The notes below the pieces were generated by a model. It searched no databases, was not told the origin of the DNA, and saw nothing but the letters and a program-made list of their open reading frames with translations. Shown in pieces: positions 1 through 11,220 of a stretch of DNA of 12,370 bases. The DNA is from Rickettsiales bacterium (lineage in GTDB: Bacteria > Pseudomonadota > Alphaproteobacteria > Rickettsiales > Anaplasmataceae): the NCBI GenBank assembly GCA_031284675.1, contig JAITXQ010000058.1, forward strand, positions 1 through 12,370, given 5' to 3'. The position numbers and the translations under genes were made by a program. Within the stretch, counting starts at the first letter, position 1. Each line of letters opens with the position of its first letter.

Positions 1-64
1 AACTTTTTCATAGAAACAACAGCGTTTTTTCTTTAACTCTTTGGATAATTTAATGGTAAAAATT

Positions 65-154
65 TTAGAGAGAAATTTTACACATAATCGCTTCCTTAAG
101 TTGACGCCATTGACTGTACAGATACATAGCCTTAAACTTAACCTTTATGTTCAT
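65..154 (-). other. Possible 29-codon ORF or repeat remnant
   Basis: This short minus-strand reading frame lies just downstream of the aldolase gene and has no convincing ribosome binding site. It contains the peptide QWRQLK, encoded by an 18-bp sequence (96-113) that recurs in inverted orientation at the truncated 5' end of ruvC. I do not recognise the peptide. The stretch 1-164 holds nothing else I can support. It may be a fragment of a dispersed repeat or a decayed gene rather than a working gene. Confidence 0.25.
96..113 (+). repeat. 18-bp repeat, left copy (inverted partner at 12209-12226)
   Basis: The plus strand reads cttaagttgacgccattg. The same 18 bases occur on the minus strand at 12226-12209, at the start of the truncated ruvC frame. 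Both copies can be read as LKLTPL. The flanks diverge directly on each side. An exact 18-base match is unlikely by chance within 12 kb. Confidence 0.75.
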
Positions 155-164
155 TTGTAACCGT

Positions 165-809
165 TTATTGTTTTGTACTCCAGTCCTTTTCGAATATTGC
201 CAGCCCCTGATCAGTAAGCGGGTGGTTAATTAATTGTTTCAGTACTTTTGCTGGAACGGTAATTGAATCAGCGCCAATCCTTGCAGCTTCTATTACATGT
301 GCTGGGCTTCTCACTGATGCAACAAGAACTTTAGTATCAAAGCCGTAATTAGAATATATAGTGCATATATCTTCTATGAGCGATAAACCATCATAGCTTA
401 TATCATCAAGACGACCAACAAAGGGAGAAATAAAACAAGCACCGACCTTAGCGGCAAGCAGTGCTTGTCCAGGAGAAAAACATAATGTGATGTTAACAGG
501 TATTTTATGCTCTGTCCACAACTTTTTACAAGAAATTAATCCTTCATATGTAAGGGGCAATTTTACCACAACATTATCAGCTATTTTAGCTAAGTTAAGG
601 CCTTCTTTGATCATCTCTTCATGCTTGTCAGCGACAACTTCAACACTAACAGGCCCTTTTATAATAGAGCATATTTCACACACTAAATCTTCGTATTTAT
701 CTTTACGTTCAGATTTTGCTATTAAAGAAGGATTGGTTGTTATTCCATCAATGAACTCCTTTAGCTCTTTAATTTCATTTAAATCAACGCTATCAAGAAA
801 AATTTCCAT
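165..809 (-). CDS. Transaldolase / fructose-6-phosphate aldolase family protein
   Basis: This 214-residue protein has the length of the short TalC/FSA branch of the transaldolase family, cytosolic class I aldolases that act on sugar phosphates around the non-oxidative pentose phosphate pathway. The N-terminus reads FLDSVDLNEIKEL followed by DGITTNPSLI, the usual first strand and TTNPS loop. Lys83 in VVVKLP aligns with the Schiff-base lysine of E. coli FSA. NITLCFSPGQALLAAKVGA and SPFVGRLDD, about residues 107-135, follow the family pattern, and the protein ends in FEKDW like its relatives. The ATG is preceded by GAGAGA at a 5-base gap. The gene stands alone, downstream of atpC across a repeat-bearing spacer. 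Sequence alone does not settle whether it acts as a transaldolase (tal) or as a fructose-6-phosphate aldolase (fsa), so I give no symbol. The family call is firm. Confidence 0.93.
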   Translation of the reverse strand: MEIFLDSVDLNEIKELKEFIDGITTNPSLIAKSERKDKYEDLVCEICSIIKGPVSVEVVADKHEEMIKEGLNLAKIADNVVVKLPLTYEGLISCKKLWTEHKIPVNITLCFSPGQALLAAKVGACFISPFVGRLDDISYDGLSLIEDICTIYSNYGFDTKVLVASVRSPAHVIEAARIGADSITVPAKVLKQLINHPLTDQGLAIFEKDWSTKQ

Positions 810-868
810 ATTAATCTCTCATAAGAAAAATATCCTTGCAAAATCTTGTCATCCAAACACTTACCTTT

Positions 869-898
869 GTCATCCCAGTGTGTAACACTGGGATCCAT
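869..898 (+). repeat. Short palindromic intergenic repeat, copy 1
   Basis: A perfect 10-bp stem (atcccagtgt at 872-881, acactgggat at 885-894) closes a 3-base loop and is preceded by GTC. A degenerate partial copy (tgtcatcc) starts at 847. The repeat lies in the 292-base spacer between atpC and the aldolase gene. It resembles the small palindromic repeats scattered through Wolbachia spacers. It could also act as a transcript 3'-end structure, but no U-tract follows. Confidence 0.7.
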
Positions 899-970
899 CT
901 TTTTTTTATCATGAACATTATATGCTCCTAGAATCTATTACCCATTGCATAATTTATAAATATTTTTACA

Positions 971-1004
971 CCTAGATCCCAGTCACGCACTGGAATGACA
1001 GGGA
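971..1004 (-). repeat. Short palindromic intergenic repeat, copy 2 (opposite orientation)
   Basis: Read on the minus strand this gives CTGTCATTCCAGTGCGTGAC followed by TGGGATCTAG, the same plan as copy 1 but inverted. The stem is 976-983 with 989-996, with one C/A mismatch and a 5-base loop. A weaker copy-like stretch (cacttgaatgacaa) follows at about 1034-1047, so the spacer looks like a nest of decayed copies. Confidence 0.6.
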
Positions 1005-1101
1005 AGAAAATACTGGATAACAGAAAAAAAAGCACTTGAATGACAAAAGTTGGACTACTTGGACGACAAGAAAGTGATAACCGACTTTTTGCCTAAAATA
1101 A

Positions 1102-1446
1102 CTAAGAAAGAAACTTCTCATCAAAATAACTTAAATACATACCAATTCTCTTATTTTTAAACGATCTCTCATCATGAATTGCATGATCAAAAATCTGAAC
1201 TTGATTTGTTATAATGCTACAACTATTATTTGCAACTTCTAATATGCCATTGTCAATTACAACTTTTTTCTTCGTTTGGTTACTCATTTTAACAGTAATT
1301 ATACCAGACAATAAATAAATTAAGTAAGGAGAATGGTGAGCTAAAATCATAAGCTCTCCTTCGAGCCCATTTACTGAAAGAGAAATCACTCTACTGAATG
1401 AAATTTGATCATCAGGAGAGAAAAATTGCACTTTGGAAGTATTCAT
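1102..1446 (-). CDS. atpC: F1 ATP synthase epsilon subunit, short form
   Basis: Epsilon is part of the central stalk of F1F0-ATP synthase, linking the gamma rotor to the c-ring and, in many bacteria, restraining ATP hydrolysis. Residues 5-85 follow the N-terminal beta-sandwich domain: VQFFSPDDQISFSRV, VNGLEGELMILAHHSPYLIY, LLSGIITVK and VIDNGILEVANNSCSII. At 114 residues it is shorter than the usual 130-140. Only about 28 residues follow the sandwich, so the C-terminal helical hairpin is largely missing. The gene starts 5 bases after atpD, and AAGAG at the atpD 3' end can serve as ribosome binding site. The two are surely co-transcribed. Divergence is high, but position and the GLEGELMILA...HSP motif make the call firm. 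Confidence 0.9.
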   Translation of the reverse strand: MNTSKVQFFSPDDQISFSRVISLSVNGLEGELMILAHHSPYLIYLLSGIITVKMSNQTKKKVVIDNGILEVANNSCSIITNQVQIFDHAIHDERSFKNKRIGMYLSYFDEKFLS

Positions 1447-1451
1447 AATCT

Positions 1452-2939
<1,488 letters not shown>

Positions 2940-2963
2940 CTAAAGAACTTCTAAAGAAAATAA

Positions 2964-2992
2964 ATCTTATATTATTAATAGAAATTTTGCAA
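2964..2992 (-). promoter_or_regulatory. Candidate promoter for atpD-atpC
   Basis: On the minus strand a TTGCAA box (2987-2992) is separated by 17 bases from TAAGAT (2964-2969). The same -10 hexamer and spacing occur in the 23S rRNA promoter candidate. It sits in the 112-base gap between pstC and the atpD ATG. The match is moderate (4/6 in each box) in AT-rich DNA. Confidence 0.4.
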
Positions 2993-3006
2993 CATTAAAA
3001 CATTCG

Positions 3007-4116
3007 TTAGGTACGCTTTATTATAAACAATGCAAATGCATTTAATAGCCAAGTAATAACAAATAGCACTAAACTAAGTGCATAAGCAGCAAGAGTTTGT
3101 ACACTATTGAAATCCTGATCCCCGGTAAGTAATGTAGCAATCTGTACAGTAATAGTAGTGACTGAATTAAGAGGGTTAAAAGTCAAGTTTGAGTTGATTC
3201 CCACAGCCATCAGCACGATCATTGTTTCACCTATCACTCTTGAAATTGATAATAAAATTGCACTTAAAATTGTCGGCATTGCATAAGGTATTGTTATATG
3301 CCATATAGTTTCCGCTGGAGTTGCACCAAGTGCCATAAAGCCATAACGCAAGCTCTTTGGAACAGACCTGATCGCATCTTCCAGTAAAGAAATAATAAAA
3401 GGAAGAATCATTATCCCAATCGATAAACCAGCGACCAAAGCACTCTCTGAGTGTATATTTAAACCAAAAAAACTCGCTATCTGTTTTACAGAGGAAGATA
3501 AAAATACAACCGAGAAATATCCATATACAACTGTAGGAATAGCAGACAAAACTTGCAAAGTTGTATTAACAATGTAACGCACTTTCTCACTTGCATATTC
3601 ACTAATATATATTGCAGAAAATAAACCAAGCGGAACAGCAACTAACATTGCTACAATAGTTATAACTAATGTGCCAACCAAAAGCGGGGTTATACCGAAA
3701 CATCCTACCTTTTCTTCATTGATAGTCACTACATTGTGGTTCCATTTCAAGCAAAACAAGAATTCTGAAATAGCCACTTTATTAAAAAAATTAATGAATT
3801 GAATAAAAATAGATAGCATTATAAATAAAGTGATAAAAAATGATATGGCAAAAGCCACAAATAATGAAAGTTTTATTATTTTATTCCATTTGCTTTTAAA
3901 AACAAAAGCAAACATAAAAAAAAGTAACGCTATAGAAACAAAAGTTATAAAACAATTATTACAGAGTATTAATGAACAAGTTAGTATCCATACACAACTA
4001 AGATATAGATAAGATTTAACCTTATCTACCCGCTGAAACTTATTAAGACAAAATAAAAAAATTAGTAAGACAGGTATAGAAAGGATTATTATCACCGAAT
4101 TCATTTTCTCATACAT
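3007..4116 (-). CDS. pstC: Phosphate ABC transporter permease, PstC type
   Basis: This inner-membrane permease forms half of the phosphate channel in the Pst ABC importer, which also needs PstA, the ATPase PstB and a periplasmic PstS. The conserved half runs from about residue 145: GTLVITIVAMLVAVPLGLFS, ISEYASEKVR, IPTVVYGYFSV, MILPFIISLLEDAIRSVP, the EAA loop with ALGATPAETI around 262-271, SRVIGETMIVLMAVG and TTITVQIA. GETMIVLMAVG and TITVQIA favour PstC over PstA. The first 110 residues hold about four further hydrophobic segments (near 6-23, 36-52, 54-73, 84-109), more than the single N-terminal helix usual in PstC, giving 369 residues against about 320 in E. coli. The start is uncertain: a TTG at 4119, the ATG at 4116 used here and an ATG at 4104 share the frame, and none has a strong Shine-Dalgarno. 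No other pst gene is adjacent. Confidence 0.85.
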   Translation of the reverse strand: MYEKMNSVIIILSIPVLLIFLFCLNKFQRVDKVKSYLYLSCVWILTCSLILCNNCFITFVSIALLFFMFAFVFKSKWNKIIKLSLFVAFAISFFITLFIMLSIFIQFINFFNKVAISEFLFCLKWNHNVVTINEEKVGCFGITPLLVGTLVITIVAMLVAVPLGLFSAIYISEYASEKVRYIVNTTLQVLSAIPTVVYGYFSVVFLSSSVKQIASFFGLNIHSESALVAGLSIGIMILPFIISLLEDAIRSVPKSLRYGFMALGATPAETIWHITIPYAMPTILSAILLSISRVIGETMIVLMAVGINSNLTFNPLNSVTTITVQIATLLTGDQDFNSVQTLAAYALSLVLFVITWLLNAFALFIIKRT

Positions 4117-4158
4117 CAAATTTTATTTTACGAGAATGCCATACAAGTTCACCATCAT

Positions 4159-4186
4159 TTGACAATAAAGTAAAATAGTTTAAAAT
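4159..4186 (+). promoter_or_regulatory. Promoter for rpmH-rnpA
   Basis: A perfect TTGACA (4159-4164) is followed after 16 bases by TAAAAT (4181-4186), a 5/6 match to the -10 consensus. Transcription would begin near 4193, about 20 bases before rpmH. The -35 box lies in TTTGACAAT, which reads TTGTCA on the other strand, so pstC might share this site, but I see no good -10 for pstC. Confidence 0.65.
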
Positions 4187-4211
4187 AACTAATTATGTTA
4201 ATATAAAAACA

Positions 4212-4346
4212 ATGAAGAGAACATTTCAACCAAATAATTTAAAAAGAAAGCGTAAACATGGATTTCGTTCACGCATGGAAACAAGAGCTGGAAGAAAAAT
4301 CCTCAATAGACGCCGTTCATTAGGATGCAATAAATTATGCGCATGA
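4212..4346 (+). CDS. rpmH: 50S ribosomal protein L34
   Basis: The 44-residue product [20 protein letters not shown], continuing to [13 protein letters not shown], matches L34 almost throughout, with its KRKRKHGFR core and GRKILNRRR segment. L34 is a small basic protein of the large ribosomal subunit. No clear Shine-Dalgarno precedes the ATG; the leader is short and A-rich. The stop TGA (4344-4346) overlaps the start region of rnpA, the usual bacterial rpmH-rnpA arrangement and a sign of translational coupling. Confidence 0.96.
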   Translation: MKRTFQPNNLKRKRKHGFRSRMETRAGRKILNRRRSLGCNKLCA

Positions 4347-4698
4347 TAAAACTATCGAGCATAAAAAAAAAGATTTTTCTTCTGCTTTTAAAAATAAACT
4401 AGCACCTAACAGTTCTTTTTATCGCGGATTTTACATATCGCTATATGCCAAAAAAGAAGAAGAACCTGAAAAGTATGTTAACACTATTAGAATAGGCCTA
4501 GCTGTTAGCAAAAAGATAGGAAAAGCAACAAAAAGAAACAAAATAAAAAGACGATTTCGAATGCTTGCTAGAACAGTAATTCTAAATATAAATAATATGG
4601 GACGTTATTACATAATATTAAGTCACAAAAATATTATGCAAGCAAGTTATCAAAATCTACAGAAAGATCTAACTATTTGCTTAAAAAAGATGAAATAA
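4337..4698 (+). CDS. rnpA: Ribonuclease P protein component, frame broken at an A9 tract
   Basis: RnpA is the protein cofactor of RNase P, which trims the 5' leader of precursor tRNAs. From 4372 to the TAA at 4696-4698 one frame reads [19 protein letters not shown], later [20 protein letters not shown] and KRRFRMLAR, with the family RNxxKR motif encoded at about 4534-4551. That frame has no ATG, GTG or TTG before 4561 and meets TAG at 4321. The natural start, ATG at 4337 or 4343 overlapping the rpmH stop, lies in another frame. It reads [12 protein letters not shown], fits the usual RnpA N-terminus, then stops at TAG after a few codons. The two parts meet at nine A (4363-4371). Ten A would give one clean 120-residue protein of normal length. 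Options are a sequencing error, a real frameshift, or slippage by the polymerase. AGGA at 4322-4325 favours the 4337 start. Confidence 0.85.
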
Positions 4699-4788
4699 GA
4701 AAAAATCTCAATTAAAGTATTTACAACTATATTATTTATGATAACATAAGTAAAATCCTTAAAATAAAATTAATAGGTTAGGTGTTTG

Positions 4789-4995
4789 ATGGCAGAGGGC
4801 AAAGAAAAAAATAATCAACATAAAAAGTTCATGGGCTCTGAAATAGATTACTTTTCAGCATACCTGCAACACTCAAGCTTATCTAAAGGAAAAGAAAACG
4901 ATAAAAAAACTCAAGAAATTAATCTACAAGGATTAAGTACAAAATTAACAAAGGTAGAAGCTATACGCAGTAAAGCATCACAAAGAACTATATAG
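4789..4995 (+). CDS. Small hypothetical protein, 68 residues
   Basis: I do not recognise this protein. It is short, polar and lysine-rich, with no hydrophobic segment, no cysteine pattern and no signal peptide: MAEGKEKNNQHKKFMGSEID, later YFSAYLQHSSL and a basic C-terminal half (LTKVEAIRSKASQRTI). AGGTTAGG lies just upstream of the ATG (4777-4783), giving a plausible ribosome binding site; a TTG directly before the ATG is less likely. The gene follows rnpA by 90 bases and runs head-on into the 5S gene, its stop lying five bases from the left arm of the 5S flanking stem. A cytosolic, possibly RNA-binding role would fit the charge but is a guess. Confidence 0.6.
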   Translation: MAEGKEKNNQHKKFMGSEIDYFSAYLQHSSLSKGKENDKKTQEINLQGLSTKLTKVEAIRSKASQRTI

Positions 4996-5000
4996 ATAAA

Positions 5001-5140
5001 TTAGAAGTTTTTATAAACTTGGCAGCGACCTACTCTCCCTTTTCAAGTACCATCAGCGCTAAAAAGTTTCACTTCCGAGTTCGAGATGAGATCGGGTATT
5101 TCATTTTTGCTATAGCCACCAAGTCAACAAAAACTTCTAA
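5001..5140 (-). other. Inverted repeat enclosing 5S rRNA (precursor-processing stem)
   Basis: The 12 bases ttagaagttttt (5001-5012) are exactly complementary in inverted orientation to aaaaacttctaa (5129-5140). In the transcript these arms would pair just outside the mature 5S ends and stack, after a small internal loop, on the 5S terminal helix. I infer a processing stem for the 5S precursor. Confidence 0.7.
5017..5126 (-). rRNA. rrf: 5S ribosomal RNA
   Basis: On the minus strand the gene runs from GACTTGGTGGCTATAGC through CCCGATCTCATCTCGAACTC, the conserved loop region, to GGGAGAGTAGGTCGCTGCC and AAGTT. The termini pair (ACTTGG with CCAAGT) as in helix I. Length is about 110 bases. It lies about 66 bases downstream of 23S and is transcribed with it. 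The ends are placed by helix pairing and could move by a few bases. No clear rho-independent terminator follows it. Confidence 0.95.
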
Positions 5141-5158
5141 TTTAAAAAATTTTAATTT

Positions 5159-5177
5159 AATATTTAACACTGCATAT
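5159..5177 (-). other. Pre-23S processing stem, 3' arm
   Basis: This 19-base segment pairs with 7976-7994 on the other side of the 23S gene with one mismatch. Pairing can continue outward with a small bulge through the AT-rich flanks. In many bacteria such flanking stems are cut by RNase III to release pre-23S; that is inferred here from position. Confidence 0.7.
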
Positions 5178-5191
5178 ACACATATAGAAAG

Positions 5192-7960
<2,769 letters not shown>

Positions 7961-7975
7961 CTGACTATATGCAGA

Positions 7976-7994
7976 ATATGCAGAGTTAAATATT
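7976..7994 (-). other. Pre-23S processing stem, 5' arm
   Basis: Partner of 5159-5177, with 18 of 19 positions complementary. It lies about 16 bases before the mature 23S 5' end and downstream of the proposed promoter, so it would be present in the transcript. Confidence 0.7.
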
Positions 7995-8071
7995 ATTAAA
8001 ATTGAATTGAGATTAAATTAATCTCTACCATAAAACTTGTCAAACATCTAAAAACTAAACTAACTTTCTAT

Positions 8072-8100
8072 ATCTTATAAACCAACAAATAATATGTCAA
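8072..8100 (-). promoter_or_regulatory. Promoter of the 23S-5S rRNA unit
   Basis: On the minus strand a perfect TTGACA (8095-8100) is followed after 17 bases by TAAGAT (8072-8077). Transcription would start near 8065, leaving about 105 bases of leader before mature 23S, including the processing arm at 7976-7994. Because the 16S gene is elsewhere, this unit needs its own promoter. The gene-free stretch 7961-8301 otherwise holds the divergent promoter candidate and the small leader ORF listed separately. Confidence 0.7.
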
Positions 8101-8171
8101 CGCTTTTTTGCACAAAACATTTACTTACATTAACAACACCAATATACTAGTAGTCCTAAATAGATAAAACC

Positions 8172-8177
8172 TATAAT
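8172..8177 (+). promoter_or_regulatory. Candidate -10 box for the TPR-methyltransferase gene
   Basis: A perfect TATAAT lies about 125 bases before the methyltransferase ATG. No good -35 hexamer sits 16-18 bases upstream, so this is a weak candidate in AT-rich DNA. If real, the transcript would include the 29-codon leader ORF. Confidence 0.3.
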
Positions 8178-8215
8178 CTAAGAAATATGCAATAAATTAT
8201 GTACAGTGGAAATTA

Positions 8216-8301
8216 ATGAAAAAGATATTTTGTAAGATAAAACGTTTTAAAAATCAATTTTGCCTAAAAATGATAATGAACATTCGGAGTATTTCTAAGG
8301 T

Positions 8302-8305
<4 letters not shown>
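8216..8305 (+). CDS. Possible 29-residue leader ORF overlapping the next gene
   Basis: The ATG has GGA six bases upstream. The frame is basic and Cys-containing (MKKIFCKIKRFKNQFCLKMI) and ends in a TGA inside an ATGA overlap with the methyltransferase start. The methyltransferase's own ribosome binding site is poorly placed (GGAG 12 bases away, AAGG one base away), so coupling to this ORF is plausible. A frame this short may also be chance in AT-rich DNA. The product is not recognised. Confidence 0.3.
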
Positions 8306-9375
<1,070 letters not shown>

Positions 9376-9378
<3 letters not shown>

Positions 9379-9400
9379 AAATCGCTTAAAGCGACTTTTA
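9376..9400 (+). terminator. Weak intrinsic terminator after the methyltransferase gene
   Basis: The stem tcgct/agcga (9382-9386 with 9390-9394) has a 3-base loop and is extended, past one A/C mismatch, by four A-T pairs plus a T-A pair. The downstream T-tract is only four bases. It overlaps the stop codon and separates the methyltransferase gene from nrdA. Confidence 0.5.
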
Positions 9401-9435
9401 ATTATCTATATATCATAAAAAATAAAAGGAGTATT

Positions 9436-11220
9436 ATGAATAACATTACTATTAATTACGAAAAGGATAGCAAATTAACCAATTTTGGAAAAGCAGTTCT
9501 ATCGGACAGGTATTTAATAGAAAATGAAAGTTATCAAGATCTCTTCATACGTATTGCTAATTACTATTCTGATAATAAAGAACATGCGCAGCGTCTTTAT
9601 GATTACATGAGCAACTTGTGGTTCATGCCTTCAACACCAATACTTAGTAATGGTGGCACTAAGAGAGGATTACCTATTTCTTGCTTTCTTAATGAAACTG
9701 AAGACAGCTTGCAGGGAATAGTTGATTTATGGAATGAAAATGTTTGGCTAGCTGCACGTGGTGGAGGCATAGGTAGTTATTGGGGAAATCTACGCTCAAT
9801 AGGTGAAAGTGTAAAGGGTAGTGGTAAAACATCAGGAATTGTTCCATTTATTGTAGTGCAAAATGCTCTAACGCTTGCAATTAGTCAGGGATCCTTAAGG
9901 CGAGGAAGCTCAGCAGTCTACCTTCCTGTATCTCATCCGGAGATAGAAGAGTTTCTGGATTTACGCAAGCCAACAGGCGGTGACCCAAACCGCAAAGCAT
10001 TAAATATACATCATGCTATAATAGTAACAGATAAATTTATGCAAGCTGTTGAGAATAACCAAGAATGGAATCTAATAAGCCCTCATAATAATAAGGTTAT
10101 TTCAACTGTAAAAGCACGCAACATATGGATCAAAATATTAACAGCAAGAGTTGAGACTGGAGAACCTTACATTATTTTTCTTGATGCAACAAATAATAAT
10201 AAGCCAGAATCTTACAAAAAGCTCAACTTAGACATTAAAATGTCAAATCTATGCAGTGAAATCACTTTAACCACAGGTTATGATTACCTGAATAAGTCAC
10301 GCACTGCTGTGTGTTGTCTATCATCCGTAAATCTTGAGTACTACGAAAAATGGAAAGATAATAAACTCTTCATAGAAGATATAATGCGTTTCCTTGATAA
10401 TGTATTGGAAGATTTTATAAATAAAGCACCGAATGAAATGCAGCGAGCAAAATATTCTGCAGCCAGAGAACGCAGTATTGGTCTTGGTGTGATGGGTTTT
10501 CATTCATTTTTACAAAGTAGAATGGTTCCTTTTGAATCAGTAACAGCACAACAATGGAATAAAAAAATATTTAAGTATTTACGTGAGCAAGCAGATATAG
10601 TTTCTAAAAAATTAGCAGAAGAAAAGGGTGCATGTCTTGATGCTAAAGAAGTCAACCTGATGGAAAGGTTTACGCACAAGCTCGCTATTGCTCCAACTAC
10701 CTCAATTTCCATTATTGCAGGCAATACCTCTCCTGGAATAGAGCCATATGCAGCAAACGTATTCATACAAAAGACACTGACAGGCTCATTTGTAGTGCGA
10801 AATAAATTCTTGCACAAACTATTAGCAGGAAAAAATCAAGACAATGATAAAATATGGTCTTCAATTTCGACAAACGAGGGTTCTGTTCAGCACTTAGATT
10901 TTCTTAGCAAGCATGAAAAACTGACATTTAAAACAGCGTACGAGCTTGACCAAAGATGGATTATAGAACATGCAAGTGATAGAACTCCGTATGTTTGTCA
11001 GTCTCAATCAGTAAATCTGTTCTTGCCTGCCAACGTACACAAACGTTACTTGCATAAAATACACATGCTTGCTTGGAAAAAAGGCTTGAAGAGTTTGTAT
11101 TACTGTAGATCACAGTCAATGCAGAGAGCTGACAAGGTTTCGCATGACATATTCAAAAAAAGTGAAATATTGCAGCAAAAAACAGATATTGATTATGATG
11201 AATGCTTGTCATGCCAATAG
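9436..11220 (+). CDS. nrdA: Ribonucleoside-diphosphate reductase alpha subunit, class I, without ATP cone
   Basis: NrdA reduces ribonucleotides to deoxyribonucleotides and works with the radical-generating NrdB, which is not in this window. The active site is complete: C83 in ISCFLNETEDSL and C294 in CCLSSVNLE as the redox pair, N271, C273 and E275 in NLCSEI, the radical-transfer pair Y555-Y556 in SLYYCRSQS, and a C-terminal CLSC (C590/C593) for re-reduction. TSISIIAGNTSPGIEP at about 422-437 is also typical. At 594 residues it is about 170 shorter than E. coli NrdA (761). The N-terminus starts directly before the core, so the ATP-cone domain that senses ATP/dATP is absent. AAGGAG four bases before the ATG is the best ribosome binding site in the window. 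The stop abuts the ATG of ruvX, so the two are probably one operon. Confidence 0.95.
   Translation: MNNITINYEKDSKLTNFGKAVLSDRYLIENESYQDLFIRIANYYSDNKEHAQRLYDYMSNLWFMPSTPILSNGGTKRGLPISCFLNETEDSLQGIVDLWNENVWLAARGGGIGSYWGNLRSIGESVKGSGKTSGIVPFIVVQNALTLAISQGSLRRGSSAVYLPVSHPEIEEFLDLRKPTGGDPNRKALNIHHAIIVTDKFMQAVENNQEWNLISPHNNKVISTVKARNIWIKILTARVETGEPYIIFLDATNNNKPESYKKLNLDIKMSNLCSEITLTTGYDYLNKSRTAVCCLSSVNLEYYEKWKDNKLFIEDIMRFLDNVLEDFINKAPNEMQRAKYSAARERSIGLGVMGFHSFLQSRMVPFESVTAQQWNKKIFKYLREQADIVSKKLAEEKGACLDAKEVNLMERFTHKLAIAPTTSISIIAGNTSPGIEPYAANVFIQKTLTGSFVVRNKFLHKLLAGKNQDNDKIWSSISTNEGSVQHLDFLSKHEKLTFKTAYELDQRWIIEHASDRTPYVCQSQSVNLFLPANVHKRYLHKIHMLAWKKGLKSLYYCRSQSMQRADKVSHDIFKKSEILQQKTDIDYDECLSCQ

Noticed and set aside
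1..11. Minus-strand ATG (MKK...) at the left edge
   Set aside because: Only three codons are visible and there is no clear ribosome binding site.
487..885. Plus-strand 132-codon ORF
   Set aside because: It is antisense to the aldolase gene and runs through a palindromic repeat; the aldolase motifs explain the region.
810..1101. CRISPR-like array from repeated GTCATCCC units
   Set aside because: Units are few, degenerate and inverted to each other, with no regular spacers or cas genes.
4561..4698. Short rnpA-frame ORF from an internal ATG
   Set aside because: It would start within the conserved RNR motif region and drop the N-terminal half; it is the tail of the broken rnpA, not a separate gene.
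7995..8301. tRNA gene or 16S-23S spacer upstream of 23S
   Set aside because: No cloverleaf, TTCRA box or 16S 3' end is visible; the segment is AT-rich leader and promoter DNA.
10500..10817. Minus-strand 105-codon ORF
   Set aside because: It is antisense to nrdA, where the catalytic motifs fix the coding strand.
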